Positions 1 through 9,335 of a stretch of 48,502 nt of DNA are shown piece by piece; the stretch's first letter is position 1, and every line of letters begins with the position of its first letter. This DNA comes from Pseudomonadota bacterium (lineage in GTDB: Bacteria; Pseudomonadota; Alphaproteobacteria; Rhizobiales; Beijerinckiaceae), in assembly GCA_023386155.1 (NCBI GenBank), contig JAEWKH010000125.1:1-48502 (forward strand), written 5' to 3'. Position numbers and translations under genes: made by a program. Under the pieces are notes generated by a model, which worked only from the letters and a program-made list of their open reading frames with translations, ran no database searches and was not told where the DNA came from.

Positions 1-2
1 CC

Positions 3-356
3 ATCGGGCGGGTGGCCCCGCAACTGCTCGAGAAGGGCCATGTCGCCCGTGGCTATCTGGGCCTCGGTCTCCAGCCGGTCCGCATCGACAAGGCCGCGGC
101 CGACGCAGCAGGACTTGTGGAACCGCGAGGCCTGATCGTGATCAGCGTGGATCGGGACGGCCCAGGACAGAGTGCGGGGATCCGGCAGGGCGACATCCTC
201 ATCCGATGGAATACCGACCCCGTCCCCTCGGTCCGTCATGTCCACAGGCTTCTCGGGCCCGAGAGCGTGGGCCAGTCGGTCGATCTAGGAATTCTGAGGG
301 CGGGTGAACATATGAGTCTTGCCGTTGAGATCAGGGAGCGTCCGAAGCCTCGGTAG
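3..356 (+). CDS. C-terminal part of an S1C (HtrA-like) serine protease, cut by window start
   Basis: The reading frame is open from base 3 (I-G-R-V-A-P-Q-L-L), so the gene begins upstream of the window. What remains is the end of the protease domain linker followed by one PDZ domain: G-Y-L-G-L-G-L-Q-P-V, then the 'G-L-I-V-I-S-V-D-R-D-G-P-G-Q-S-A-G-I-R-Q-G-D-I-L' core that binds peptide C-termini in HtrA/Deg proteases. The catalytic triad would lie upstream and cannot be checked. It is followed after 22 bp by a LuxR-type regulator and then by a second HtrA-like protease (1005-2030) with the same architecture, so this looks like a duplicated protease pair flanking a regulator. The family call is firm; which member it is cannot be said from the fragment. 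Confidence 0.85.
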   Translation: MGRVAPQLLEKGHVARGYLGLGLQPVRIDKAAADAAGLVEPRGLIVISVDRDGPGQSAGIRQGDILIRWNTDPVPSVRHVHRLLGPESVGQSVDLGILRAGEHMSLAVEIRERPKPR

Positions 357-378
357 CGGGCGCCGGTAGGGTGACGTC

Positions 379-936
379 TTGCGGAAAGTGGCTCTTCATA
401 TCGGCAATGTGGCCCTGCTCGACCGTATCGCCACGATCCTGGCCGAGGAGGCCGGCATCGACACCCTGCATCACGACCGGCCCGAGGTGGTGATCACGGA
501 TCATCTGCCTGTCTCCGGCAGCGTGCCAACGATTCTCTTGAGCGATGTGCCGAACGGGCCCAAGGGGCTCGAGGCCCTGGAGACCGGAGCAAGCGGGATT
601 CTTCTTCACGATGTCGGCGCATCGGACCTTCTGCTGGCGCTGGAGGCCGTCCGCCGAGGCTTTGTCATCCTGCCGCGCGACGCCATCGGAAACGGTCAGG
701 CTTCAGATCTGCATGCCGCATCCAACTCCCAACGGGACGATCTGCTCACCACCCGCGAGCTCGAAGTTCTGCGGCTATTGGCAGAGGGCGCCTCGAACAA
801 GCTCATCGCGCGTAGGCTCGGTATCTCGTTCCACACCGCGAAGTTCCATGTCGCCTCCATCGCGGCGAAACTCGACGCGACGGGGCGGACGGATGCGGTC
901 GCTCAGGCCGTCCGCCTTGGCCTCATCCTGCTGTGA
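379..936 (+). CDS. LuxR/NarL-type response regulator with degenerate receiver
   Basis: 185 residues. The C-terminal third (about residues 122-182) is a clear LuxR/GerE helix-turn-helix: L-T-T-R-E-L-E-V-L-R-L-L-A-E-G, then N-K-L-I-A-R-R-L-G-I-S-F-H-T-A-K-F-H-V. The N-terminal ~115 residues resemble a shortened receiver: V-V-I-T-D-H supplies a possible phospho-acceptor Asp, but the usual acidic pair near the N-terminus is absent (A-L-H-I-G-N-V-A-L-L) and the segment after the Asp is short. The start is TTG at 379 or GTG at 388; neither has a strong Shine-Dalgarno sequence. It lies between two HtrA-like protease genes in the same direction and may regulate them. No partner histidine kinase is adjacent. 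Confidence 0.85.
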   Translation: MRKVALHIGNVALLDRIATILAEEAGIDTLHHDRPEVVITDHLPVSGSVPTILLSDVPNGPKGLEALETGASGILLHDVGASDLLLALEAVRRGFVILPRDAIGNGQASDLHAASNSQRDDLLTTRELEVLRLLAEGASNKLIARRLGISFHTAKFHVASIAAKLDATGRTDAVAQAVRLGLILL

Positions 937-1004
937 TCCAGGCCCTTGGATCCGACCGGCGACATCCCCACATGAAGTAAAATAGCGTTATCCTGGAGGG
1001 CTTC

Positions 1005-2030
1005 ATGCTCGACCGCACTCCGACCTTTCTCCTCCACACAGATAAAACCATCTCGTCATCGCAGCCGGATTCCGGCGCCCTGAACGACGGGTCGCTGCTC
1101 GATTCCTACTCGCGTGCCGTGACAAGCGTTGTCGACCGCATCGGCCCAGCCGTGGTGCGGGTCGAGCCGCACGTTTCCGGCCGAACGGCCGGAATGGGTT
1201 CCGGCGTCATCATCTCGCCCGACGGGCTCCTGCTCACCAACAGCCACGTCATGCAGGGGGCGCGGGATGCGAAGCTCACCGGCTCCGACGGCCGCACCAT
1301 CGAGGCGCGGGTGATCGGCGACGATCCCGATACGGACCTCGCTTTGCTGCGAGCCAACGGCGACAGGCTTCCCTTTGCCACCCTCGGCGATTCCAAGCAG
1401 TTGAAACGAGGCCAGATCGCAATTGCCATCGGCAATCCGCTCGGCTTCGAATCGACCGTCACGGCCGGCGTGGTCTCCGCCCTTGGGCGAAGCCTGCGCG
1501 CGAAGTCGGGACGGCTCATCGATGACGTGATCCAGACCGATGCGTCCTTGAACCCGGGCAATTCCGGCGGCCCGCTCGTCGCAACCTCCGGCGATGTGAT
1601 CGGCATCAACACCGCCGTCATCATGGGCGCACAGGGCATCTGCTTCGCCGTCGCGAGCAATACGGCAAGCTTCGTCGTGTCGGAGCTGATCCGCCACGGC
1701 CGCGTCCGCCGGGCCTCGATCGGCATTGCGGGGCAGACAGTGCCCCTGCCGCGGCGCATCAGCTATGCGGCCGGACTGCCCGGTCAATTCGGCGTGGTCA
1801 TCGCGGCTGTGGAACCGGAAAGCCCGGCGGCCCATGCGCAGCTCGAACAGGGGGATGTCATCCTCTCGCTCGACGGCGAGCCGATCGGCGGTGTCGACGA
1901 CCTGGTGCGCCTGCTGAGCGGCGAGCGGATCGGACGCTTCGTCGAGCTGGTCGTTCTCAGGAAAGGCGAGATGCGCACAGTGACGATCACGCCTGTCGAG
2001 CGCAGGGCGAAAGCCACCCGGCCAGAGTGA
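1005..2030 (+). CDS. S1C family trypsin-like serine protease with PDZ domain (HtrA-like)
   Basis: 341 residues. The trypsin-like domain (about 40-225) carries an intact catalytic triad: His81 in L-L-T-N-S-H-V, Asp111 in D-T-D-L-A-L-L, and Ser187 in L-N-P-G-N-S-G-G-P. One PDZ domain follows (about 240-330, G-V-V-I-A-A-V-E-P-E-S-P-A). The ATG at 1005 is preceded by a Shine-Dalgarno (TGGAGGG). There is no signal peptide or N-terminal membrane segment, which is unusual because most HtrA/Deg proteases are periplasmic; it therefore appears cytoplasmic or uses an unrecognised export route. It follows the LuxR regulator and is convergent with the cyclase gene at 2071. Its likely role is protein quality control or regulated proteolysis. 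Confidence 0.93.
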   Translation: MLDRTPTFLLHTDKTISSSQPDSGALNDGSLLDSYSRAVTSVVDRIGPAVVRVEPHVSGRTAGMGSGVIISPDGLLLTNSHVMQGARDAKLTGSDGRTIEARVIGDDPDTDLALLRANGDRLPFATLGDSKQLKRGQIAIAIGNPLGFESTVTAGVVSALGRSLRAKSGRLIDDVIQTDASLNPGNSGGPLVATSGDVIGINTAVIMGAQGICFAVASNTASFVVSELIRHGRVRRASIGIAGQTVPLPRRISYAAGLPGQFGVVIAAVEPESPAAHAQLEQGDVILSLDGEPIGGVDDLVRLLSGERIGRFVELVVLRKGEMRTVTITPVERRAKATRPE

Positions 2031-2070
2031 ACGGAGGCAGGGATCCCAAGCGGGATCGATCCCCATGGTC

Positions 2071-3342
2071 TCAGCAATGAGATTTCCTGTCCCCGTCCGC
2101 CCTTTGCCCGATATCCTCCTCCATGCGCGATGGATCGAGCGTGAACAGTTCCTGCGGCCGGGCGACGCCGCGCAGCGCATAGCGCCCGACCGACACCAGG
2201 CAGTCCTGATCGTCCTTTGCGGCCGTCGCGAAGAAGGCGGACGATACCAGGACGTCGCGCTCGACCGAGCGGCACAGGGCGCCGATCCGGCTGACCTCGT
2301 TCACGGCAGGCCCCACGACCGTGAAATCGAGCCGGTCCTGGCTGCCGATATTGCCATAAAAGACCTCGCCGATATGCAGGCCGAGATAGGCGCTCGTGAC
2401 CGGCAGGTTGCAGGACTGGCGCTCCTCGTTCAGCGCGCGAATGCGGGAATGCATCAGCCGCTCGGCCTTGAGAGCGCACCGGCAGGCTTGTCGCGGATCC
2501 TCTTCCTTGAAGATCGCGAGCGCCCCGTCCCCGATGAGCTTCAGGACATCGCCGCCCGCTTCATAGATGGAGGAGATGATCGCCTCCGAATAATCGTTCA
2601 GGAACGGGATGATCTGTTCAGGATCCGCCGTCTCCGTGATGTGGGTGAAACCATGCAGGTCGCTGAACCACAGGACGGCCTGGATCCGGTCGGTCACGCC
2701 ACGGGCGATGCGGCCATTGAGAACGAGCCGGCCGGCATCGCGCCCCAGATAGGTTTCGACCAGGGTCTTGGCGATGCGCGCGAGCGAGGCGCATTTCAAG
2801 GCGAGCATCAGCGGCGACGCCAGCTCGCGCACAAGCGCAATCTCCTCGTCGCTGAAACCGGACGGCACATCCGTCGTCCAGGATGAATAGAAACAATCCA
2901 TCTCGCCGATGGCGCCTTCGGCAGCGAAGCGGTGGATAAGGACCAAATAATCGGTCTGACCTTCCTCGCGAAGATCCTTGAGAACGGAGAAATCCTCGAG
3001 ATGCCCCGGGCCGATCCGCCGCCTCAGGAAATCTTCTCCGCTGAGGAGAAGGTGATAATAGGTGCTCCGGCGCCAGTTGTCGGCCGCCTGTCCCTCCACA
3101 TTGGTGCGGCCGTACTCGACGATCGGATCGAGACTGTCCTGGTCGTCCCGGCGCCAGCGGAAAACGCGGCCTTCATGGATGGGATGCAGCGTATCGATAA
3201 CGATGTTGACCCGGGCGACAGCCAGCCCGCCCATGACAAGGCGGTCGCAGAAACCGCGCAAAAGCTCCAGCTCCGACATGCCGGTCAGCCCGGCCTCGGT
3301 GACCCATTTCGCGATGCTTGCTGCCTTGACTGCGTCCATCAT
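2071..3342 (-). CDS. class III adenylate/guanylate cyclase
   Basis: 423 residues, cytoplasmic, no membrane segments. The C-terminal half (about 215-385) is a class III nucleotidyl cyclase domain: F-S-D-L-H-G-F-T (metal-binding Asp228), L-K-L-I-G-D-G-A-L-A-I-F (second metal Asp272, with the base-selecting Lys just before it), and T-V-V-G-P-A-V-N-E-V-S-R-I, the transition-state Asn/Arg helix. These residues predict an active enzyme making cAMP (or cGMP) from ATP/GTP. The N-terminal ~190 residues form a conserved sensory region typical of rhizobial cyclases, without a domain I can name. Start: ATG at 3342, with AGAGG upstream; a second ATG follows immediately. It is monocistronic and convergent with the HtrA gene. 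Confidence 0.92.
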   Translation of the reverse strand: MMDAVKAASIAKWVTEAGLTGMSELELLRGFCDRLVMGGLAVARVNIVIDTLHPIHEGRVFRWRRDDQDSLDPIVEYGRTNVEGQAADNWRRSTYYHLLLSGEDFLRRRIGPGHLEDFSVLKDLREEGQTDYLVLIHRFAAEGAIGEMDCFYSSWTTDVPSGFSDEEIALVRELASPLMLALKCASLARIAKTLVETYLGRDAGRLVLNGRIARGVTDRIQAVLWFSDLHGFTHITETADPEQIIPFLNDYSEAIISSIYEAGGDVLKLIGDGALAIFKEEDPRQACRCALKAERLMHSRIRALNEERQSCNLPVTSAYLGLHIGEVFYGNIGSQDRLDFTVVGPAVNEVSRIGALCRSVERDVLVSSAFFATAAKDDQDCLVSVGRYALRGVARPQELFTLDPSRMEEDIGQRADGDRKSHC

Positions 3343-3374
3343 GGACCTCTTGTCGGTGACATATCTGTGCCCGT

Positions 3375-6300
3375 CTACTCGGCAGGCGACGGGTGAACTC
3401 CCTTCGCCTCGGCTCGTTTCGACGCCCGGCGCTTGAACATCCGCAGCACCACAAGCCTCACGGCCACATAGAAGACCGGCGTCAGGAAGAGCCCGAACAC
3501 GGTCACGCCGAGCATGCCGGCGAACACGGCCGTGCCCAGGGCCTGCCTCATCTCGGCCCCCGGCCCGGTCGCGATGGCGAGCGGCAGCACGCCGAGGATG
3601 AAGGCGAAGGCCGTCATGAGGATGGGGCGCAGGCGCAGGCGGCAGGCCTCGACGACGGCCTCCACCGGCGTCTTGCCGTCGAACTCCGCCTGTCGCGCGA
3701 ACTCGACGATCAGGATCGCGTTCTTCGCCGCCAGACCGACAAGAACCACGAGGCCGATCTGGGTCAGGATGTTGTTGTCCTGCCCCCGGATCATCACACC
3801 GATCAAGGCGGAGAGCACGCTCATCGGAACGATCAGGATGATGGCGATCGGTAGGGACCAGCTTTCATACTGGGCGGCAAGAACGAGGAACACGAACAGC
3901 ACCGAGAGAGCGAAGATGAACACCGCTGTATTGCCGGTCTGCCGTTCCTGGTACGCCAGTTCCGTCCATTCGAAGCCCATGCCGGGCGAGAGATTCTGAC
4001 GAACCAGCGCCTCCATGGCGTCGAGCGCGTCACCCGAGGAGACGCCCGGGCCGGCATTGCCCTGGAGGGCCACCGAGGTGAACATGTTGTAGCGCTGGAT
4101 CAGGTCGGCGCCGGAAACCTCGCGCATTTCGACGAGCGTGCCCAATGGCACGAGTGCACCCGTGGACGACCGGACGCGTAGCCGGTTGATGTCCTCCTGG
4201 TCGATCCGGAAGCGCTGATCGGCCTGAGCCCGGACCTGATATACCCGCCCGAAGGCATTGAAGTCGTTCACATAGGCCGTGCCGAGATTGATGCGTAGCG
4301 TCTCGAAGATGTTCGGGATCGGCACGTTCAGAATGCTCGCCTTCTGCCGGTCGATCTCGAGATAGACCTGCGGCGAATTGGCCGAGAATGTCGTGAACAC
4401 CCCGGCCAGGTTCGGGTTCTGCCGCGCCTGCCCCATCAGCTGATAGGCCGCCGCGAGGATGCCGCGCACATCGTCGCCGGTCCGGTTTTGGATCTGGACC
4501 TTGAAGCCGCCCGAATTGCCGAGGCCGCGCACGGGCGGCGGCGGGATGGCGATGATGAACGCTTCCTCGATGGGCTGCAGGCGGGCAAAAAGATCGCCGA
4601 TGATCTTCTGACCGGAGTCTCCTGCCTTGATCCGCTCGTCGAATGGATCGAACCCGGCGAAGATCGCCGCCGCATTGGTCGCGTTGGTGAAGGTGGCGCC
4701 CGAGAAGCCCGCGAAGGCGACCGCATTCTTCACGCCCGCCGTTTCCTGGATGATCTTCGACGCCCTTTGCACGACCGCATCGGTGCGCGACAGGGAGGCT
4801 CCGTCAGGCAGCTGGATGACCACGATGGCATAGCCCTGGTCCAGAGTCGGAATGAAGCCGCGCGGGACATGGTTGGCGATCCACACGGTGCCGGCCAAAA
4901 GCCCGACATAGATCGGCAGTACGATCATCTTGTGCCGCGCCAGCGTTCCGACCGCCCTGGCATAGCCATTGGAGGTGGCGTCGAAGCCCCGGTTGAAGCC
5001 GTTGGCCAGAGTTCGGCCGAATCTGGCAATCGGGTTCCTGGAATGCTCATGAGTGTGCGGCTTCAGCAGGAACGCGGCCAGCGCCGGCGAGAGCGTCAGC
5101 GAATTGAAGGCAGAGATGACGGTCGACACGGCAATGGTCAATGCGAACTGCCGGTAGAACTGACCGGAAATGCCTGGGATGAAAGCGGTCGGAACGAAGA
5201 CCGCGACGAGAACCAGTGCGATGGCCACGAGCGCCGTTCCGACCTCATCCATAGTCGTGTGGGCTGCATCTCTCGGCGTCATGCCGAGCGCGATGTTCCG
5301 CTCGACATTCTCCACCACGACGATCGCATCGTCGACCACGATGCCGATGGCGAGAACCAGGCCGAACAGGGTCAGCGTATTGATCGAGAACCCAAGGGCC
5401 GCCATGAAGGCGAAGGTGCCGATCAGCGAGACGGGAATCGCCACGATCGGGATGATCGCCGTGCGCCAGCTCTGCAGGAAGACGAACACCACAACCACGA
5501 CGAGCGCCGTGGCCTCGAACAGGGTCTTGTAGACCTCGTTCACGCTCTCGGCGATGAATTCGGTGGGATTGTAGACGATCTGGTAGGCGATCCCCGGCGG
5601 GAAATTGGCCTTGAGCTCCTCCATCGTCTGGGTGATCTGCTCCGAGGCGGCCAACGCGTTGGTTCCCGGCCTCTGGAAAATCGCAAGGGCTACGGCCGGG
5701 TTGCCATTGAGATAGGAATTCGTCACGTAATCCTGGGCGCCGAGCTCGATGCGGGCCACATCCTGGAGCCGCACGAGGCGCCCCTGCGGCGTGGCCTGGA
5801 CGATGATCTGCCGGAACTGGCGCGGATCCTCGAACCGCCCTTGCGTCGTCACCGTCAGCTGGAAGGCCGCATCCGTCGGTGTCGGCTCCTGCCCCAAGGC
5901 CCCGCCGGAGACCTGGACGTTCTGCTCCTGAATGGCGCGCACCACATCGCTCGATGTCATGCCGTAGGAGGCAAGCTTCTCGGGATCGAGCCAGATGCGC
6001 AGGGAGTATTGCCGCTCGCCGAAGATGATGAGATCGCCTACGCCATCGAGCCGCAGCAGGATGTCGCGCACATAGTTGCGGGCATAGTTCGAGACATAGA
6101 GCTGATCGTAGGAGCCATCCGGAGAGAGCATGTGTACGACCATCATCAGGTCGGGCGAACTCTTGAGCGTCGTCACGCCGAGGCGCCGCACCTCCTCCGG
6201 CAGGCGCGGCGTCGCAATCGCCACCCGGTTCTGGACGAGCACCTGCGCCTTGTCGAGATCGGTGCCGAGCTTGAACGTGATCGTCAGCGCCATGGCGCCG

Positions 6301-6560
6301 TCGCCGGTGGAGTAGGAGGACATGTAGAGCATGTCCTCGACGCCGTTGATCTGCTGCTCCAGCGGCGTGGCGACCGTGGCCGCCACCGTCTGCGCATCGG
6401 CTCCAGGATAGCTCGCCCTGACCACCACGGTCGGGGGCGCGATGTCAGGATACTGAGCGACTGGCAGGGTCGAATACGCGATCCCGCCGATGATCAGGAA
6501 GAGAGCCGACAGGACCGTCGCGAAGATGGGGCGGTCGACGAAGAAATGGGCAAAGCGCAT
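3375..6560 (-). CDS. RND multidrug efflux permease (HAE1/AcrB-MexB type)
   Basis: 1061 residues, the full length of an AcrB-type inner-membrane pump. It shows the N-terminal M-R-F-A-H-F-F-V-D-R-P-I-F, two large periplasmic loops, and 12 predicted membrane segments. The proton-relay pair Asp410-Asp411 in transmembrane segment 4 (I-V-V-D-D-A-I-V-V-V-E-N) is intact, and there is a matching A-A-K-N-A-I-L-I-V-E-F motif in the second half. It exports hydrophobic drugs or solvents using proton motive force, in complex with a periplasmic adaptor and an outer-membrane channel. The adaptor gene lies just upstream (23-bp gap, with GAGGAGG before the ATG at 6560). No TolC-type channel gene or dedicated repressor is present nearby, so the channel must come from elsewhere. 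Confidence 0.97.
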   Translation of the reverse strand: MRFAHFFVDRPIFATVLSALFLIIGGIAYSTLPVAQYPDIAPPTVVVRASYPGADAQTVAATVATPLEQQINGVEDMLYMSSYSTGDGAMALTITFKLGTDLDKAQVLVQNRVAIATPRLPEEVRRLGVTTLKSSPDLMMVVHMLSPDGSYDQLYVSNYARNYVRDILLRLDGVGDLIIFGERQYSLRIWLDPEKLASYGMTSSDVVRAIQEQNVQVSGGALGQEPTPTDAAFQLTVTTQGRFEDPRQFRQIIVQATPQGRLVRLQDVARIELGAQDYVTNSYLNGNPAVALAIFQRPGTNALAASEQITQTMEELKANFPPGIAYQIVYNPTEFIAESVNEVYKTLFEATALVVVVVFVFLQSWRTAIIPIVAIPVSLIGTFAFMAALGFSINTLTLFGLVLAIGIVVDDAIVVVENVERNIALGMTPRDAAHTTMDEVGTALVAIALVLVAVFVPTAFIPGISGQFYRQFALTIAVSTVISAFNSLTLSPALAAFLLKPHTHEHSRNPIARFGRTLANGFNRGFDATSNGYARAVGTLARHKMIVLPIYVGLLAGTVWIANHVPRGFIPTLDQGYAIVVIQLPDGASLSRTDAVVQRASKIIQETAGVKNAVAFAGFSGATFTNATNAAAIFAGFDPFDERIKAGDSGQKIIGDLFARLQPIEEAFIIAIPPPPVRGLGNSGGFKVQIQNRTGDDVRGILAAAYQLMGQARQNPNLAGVFTTFSANSPQVYLEIDRQKASILNVPIPNIFETLRINLGTAYVNDFNAFGRVYQVRAQADQRFRIDQEDINRLRVRSSTGALVPLGTLVEMREVSGADLIQRYNMFTSVALQGNAGPGVSSGDALDAMEALVRQNLSPGMGFEWTELAYQERQTGNTAVFIFALSVLFVFLVLAAQYESWSLPIAIILIVPMSVLSALIGVMIRGQDNNILTQIGLVVLVGLAAKNAILIVEFARQAEFDGKTPVEAVVEACRLRLRPILMTAFAFILGVLPLAIATGPGAEMRQALGTAVFAGMLGVTVFGLFLTPVFYVAVRLVVLRMFKRRASKRAEAKGVHPSPAE

Positions 6561-6583
6561 GAGAGCGCCCTCCTCGCATGAAA

Positions 6584-7735
6584 TCAGCTGCCGTTTCGCT
6601 CCCGCACCGGGGGAAGCGTCGTCATCTGCGGTGTGATCGGCGCTCCCGGCCTGACGCGAACCAAGCCGTTCACGACCACCGTCTCGTCGCCGGTCAACCC
6701 ATCGCGGATGACCCTGTAGCCGTCGATCCTGGGACCGATACGCACGGGCTTGAGGTTGACGGTATTGTTCTCGCCGACCACATAGACCACGCGCCTGTCC
6801 TGATCGCTGCCGATGGCCTCGTCGGGCAGGAGGATACCCCTGTAGGGATCGGAGGCTCCCACCGTGACACGGCCGAACAGGCCTGGGGTCAGGAAACGAT
6901 CCTTGTTATCGAAGACCGCACGAACGCGGATCGTGCCGCTTGCCGCGTCCAGCCGATTGTCGACGAAGTCGAGATATCCTTTACGCTGCCCGAGACTTTC
7001 GTCCGTCAAGGAGAGAACTACTTCATTCGTCTCTCCATTGGCGGAGGTGTTCGTGCCCCCACGCGACTGCCGCGAGAAGGCCAGATAGGAGCGCTCATCG
7101 ACATCGAAATAGAACTGGATCGGATCCAGCGACAGAACGTTCGTCAGGATCGTATCGTTCGCATTGACAAGGTTGCCCTCGGACACGAGCTTGCGCGAGA
7201 TCCTCCCCGACAGGGGTGACTTGATCTCCGTGAACTCGACATCGAGCTGCGCTTGCCGCAATGCCGCCTGGGCGCGATCCAACTCGGCCTTGGCGGTGAG
7301 GAACGCCTGTCGCCGCTGATCGTAGAGCTGGTCGGTGATGTTCCCCGTCCGGCGCAACTGTTCGGCCCGGTCGAGATCGCTCTGGGCGAATTCCAGGCGG
7401 ACCTGTGAGGACGTGACGGCCGACTGCGCCTGCTCGAGCGCATTCCGATAAGGCCGCGGGTCGATGGTGAACAGAAGGTCTCCTGCCTTGACGAAGGTGC
7501 CATCCTGAAAGTGCACCTTGTCGAGATAGCCGGAGACCCGGGCACGGATATCGACCTGATCGAGGGCCTCGAAACGGCCGATGAAATCGTCCCGCTCGAT
7601 GATGTTCTTCACAACGGGCTTTGCGACCGTCACCGGCGGCGGCGGCGCAGGACCGCCCTGGGCCATCGCCAGACCTGCCGACGACAGCCACGAAACCAGA
7701 ATGCAGGAAACGAACACGGACCGAGGAAAGCGCAT
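6584..7735 (-). CDS. RND efflux periplasmic adaptor subunit (AcrA/MexA type, HlyD family)
   Basis: 383 residues from the chosen ATG at 7735, which has a strong AGGAGG seven bases upstream; the frame is open for 26 more codons but without a better start. The N-terminus is a signal peptide (M-R-F-P-R-S-V-F-V-S-C-I-L-V-S-W) ending at A-M-A before Q. No lipobox Cys follows, so the mature protein is probably soluble in the periplasm. Then come the biotinyl-lipoyl half (V-S-G-Y-L-D-K-V-H-F-Q-D-G), an alpha-hairpin (about 95-165), the second lipoyl half (S-P-L-S-G-R-I-S-R-K) and beta-barrel domains. It is the first gene of a two-gene efflux operon with the RND permease and bridges pump and outer-membrane channel. 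Confidence 0.95.
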   Translation of the reverse strand: MRFPRSVFVSCILVSWLSSAGLAMAQGGPAPPPPVTVAKPVVKNIIERDDFIGRFEALDQVDIRARVSGYLDKVHFQDGTFVKAGDLLFTIDPRPYRNALEQAQSAVTSSQVRLEFAQSDLDRAEQLRRTGNITDQLYDQRRQAFLTAKAELDRAQAALRQAQLDVEFTEIKSPLSGRISRKLVSEGNLVNANDTILTNVLSLDPIQFYFDVDERSYLAFSRQSRGGTNTSANGETNEVVLSLTDESLGQRKGYLDFVDNRLDAASGTIRVRAVFDNKDRFLTPGLFGRVTVGASDPYRGILLPDEAIGSDQDRRVVYVVGENNTVNLKPVRIGPRIDGYRVIRDGLTGDETVVVNGLVRVRPGAPITPQMTTLPPVRERNGS

Positions 7736-7993
7736 GCGTAACCTCCTGATCGGCATTATCGACGCAGCACTGTACTTCCAGATTTTATCGTATTGACCTT
7801 TGCGCAGAGCCACGCGAAGGCGCGTTCATATTCGTTGCGACACAATACTACGCATTGACGAGCCTCTGACAAGCCATGCAACATTGATACAAGCCAAGCT
7901 CACCCCTGGCAGCTTTTGAGTCGAAAGGATGTTCATGAGGTTTGACTGAGATGGCATCCGGAGCCTAATGATGGGATGCCTCCTGTCCGTGAA

Positions 7994-8015
7994 CACCTAG
8001 CCGGTTGGCTAGGTG
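7994..8015 (-). terminator. perfect 9-bp hairpin just after the patatin gene
   Basis: CACCTAGCC (7994-8002) and GGCTAGGTG (8007-8015) form a perfect 9-bp stem with a GGTT loop, starting two bases after the stop codon of the minus-strand phospholipase gene. No T-run follows in the minus direction, so it is either a weak intrinsic terminator or a transcript-end stabiliser. Confidence 0.5.
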
Positions 8016-8016
8016 C

Positions 8017-9081
8017 TCATATGTAGGCGTCGCGCAGATCCAGAGTGCTCTTCTGGCCGATGAACCGGTAGTTTTCCGCAAGCCATGTGCGAGCGGCATT
8101 TCTGCCGAGATTCTTCAGCTCCTTGAAAAAACTCCATTGAGCGCTAAGGCGGGACGACGCGGCGAACTCATCGAGCTTTTCCCCTCCATGGATCCGATGC
8201 ATGAAGACCCGCTTGTAATCTTTGGTCGAGAGCTTTCCCTCGTCGAGCAGTCGTGTCACGAACTCGACCGACCTGAATTGCTGCAACAGATTGGCGTTGA
8301 ACGTAATCTCGGTCAGCCGGTTCTGGATCTCCTGCACAGTCCGCGGTGTTGAACGGCGTTCGATCGGGTTGATCTGAACCAGCAGGATATCGTCTGTCTG
8401 CGTTTCGTAGAAGAGCGGAAAGAGCGCCGGATTACCGGTATAGCCGCCATCCCAGTAGGGCTCTCCGTCGATCTCGACGGACCTGAAGAGCATCGGCAAG
8501 CAGGCCGAAGCCAGCACATGGTCCACAGTGAGTTCTGGTCCGGTGAAGATCCGGATCTTGCCTGACCAGACGTTGGTCGCCGCAATGAACAGCTGTGCTT
8601 CATTGCAGGCCCTCACCCGCTCGAAATCGATCAGGCTGTTGAGGGCATCGCGCAGAGGGTTGATATCGAGCGGGTTCAAATCATAGGGGCCGGCGACCCG
8701 CGACCATGCGTCGAACCAGAGCTTCGAAGAGTTGTTCATGCTCCAATAGCTCAACAGACGGTCGAATAGGGAGCGCTGGAGCGGCGAGAGCACGCCGTCG
8801 AGGCTGACGCGCTTCCAGAACTTGCGCAATTGCTCGCGCGCACCATCGCGACCTCCTTCGAGCCAGCCTTCGAAGAGAACGACGGCGTTCATCGATCCGG
8901 CACTCGCGCCCGTGATCGCCTCGATGGTCAGCCGGCCGTCCTCGAGGAGATAATCGAGCACCCCCCAGGTAAAGGCACCATGCGCCCCCCCGCCCTGCAG
9001 CGCCAGCGACACGGATTTCTCGGCATTCGGGCATTTCAGCCCGCGCACCGGGCTCCCACGTCTCTCGGCTCGACCTGTCAT
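8017..9081 (-). CDS. patatin-like phospholipase
   Basis: 354 residues from the ATG at 9081, chosen because GGGAG precedes it and because the frame upstream of it lacks family similarity. The patatin domain is complete: oxyanion-hole glycines G-G-G-A-H-G (30-35), nucleophile Ser60 in G-A-S-A-G, and the dyad Asp211 in W-D-G-G. Patatins are Ser-Asp lipid acyl hydrolases that release fatty acids from phospholipids or other acyl esters. There is no signal peptide. The gene is divergent from an AraC-type regulator across a 254-bp gap that should hold both promoters, so the AraC protein is a plausible controller. The substrate is unknown. Confidence 0.93.
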   Translation of the reverse strand: MTGRAERRGSPVRGLKCPNAEKSVSLALQGGGAHGAFTWGVLDYLLEDGRLTIEAITGASAGSMNAVVLFEGWLEGGRDGAREQLRKFWKRVSLDGVLSPLQRSLFDRLLSYWSMNNSSKLWFDAWSRVAGPYDLNPLDINPLRDALNSLIDFERVRACNEAQLFIAATNVWSGKIRIFTGPELTVDHVLASACLPMLFRSVEIDGEPYWDGGYTGNPALFPLFYETQTDDILLVQINPIERRSTPRTVQEIQNRLTEITFNANLLQQFRSVEFVTRLLDEGKLSTKDYKRVFMHRIHGGEKLDEFAASSRLSAQWSFFKELKNLGRNAARTWLAENYRFIGQKSTLDLRDAYI

Positions 9082-9335
9082 CCCACGCTCCCGTCGTCGA
9101 CTGTCAGAATACCACAAGGAATAGCTGGAAACGTAACATGCAATGTTGCATCGTATAAAATCAGACCATGGACACCCCACGGCAGCATCCTCGCAGGATG
9201 AACCGACCATCCCGCTTGCGAGCGAATACACGCTCCAGCCATGTGGAAAATACGTATCCCTTTTTCGCCTAGCTCTGATAGCCTTTGTCTCGTTCAGGGA
9301 TTGCGACAGTCGCAACCTGTAGTGCTCGATCGATC

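Noticed and set aside
2031..2070. Terminator between the HtrA and cyclase genes
   Set aside because: GGGATC/GATCCC repeats occur, but the palindrome has no loop and there is no T-run, so a terminator cannot be supported.
4488..6581. 697-codon open frame on the plus strand opposite the RND permease
   Set aside because: Mirror frame of a well-supported efflux gene; no family features and no ribosome-binding site.
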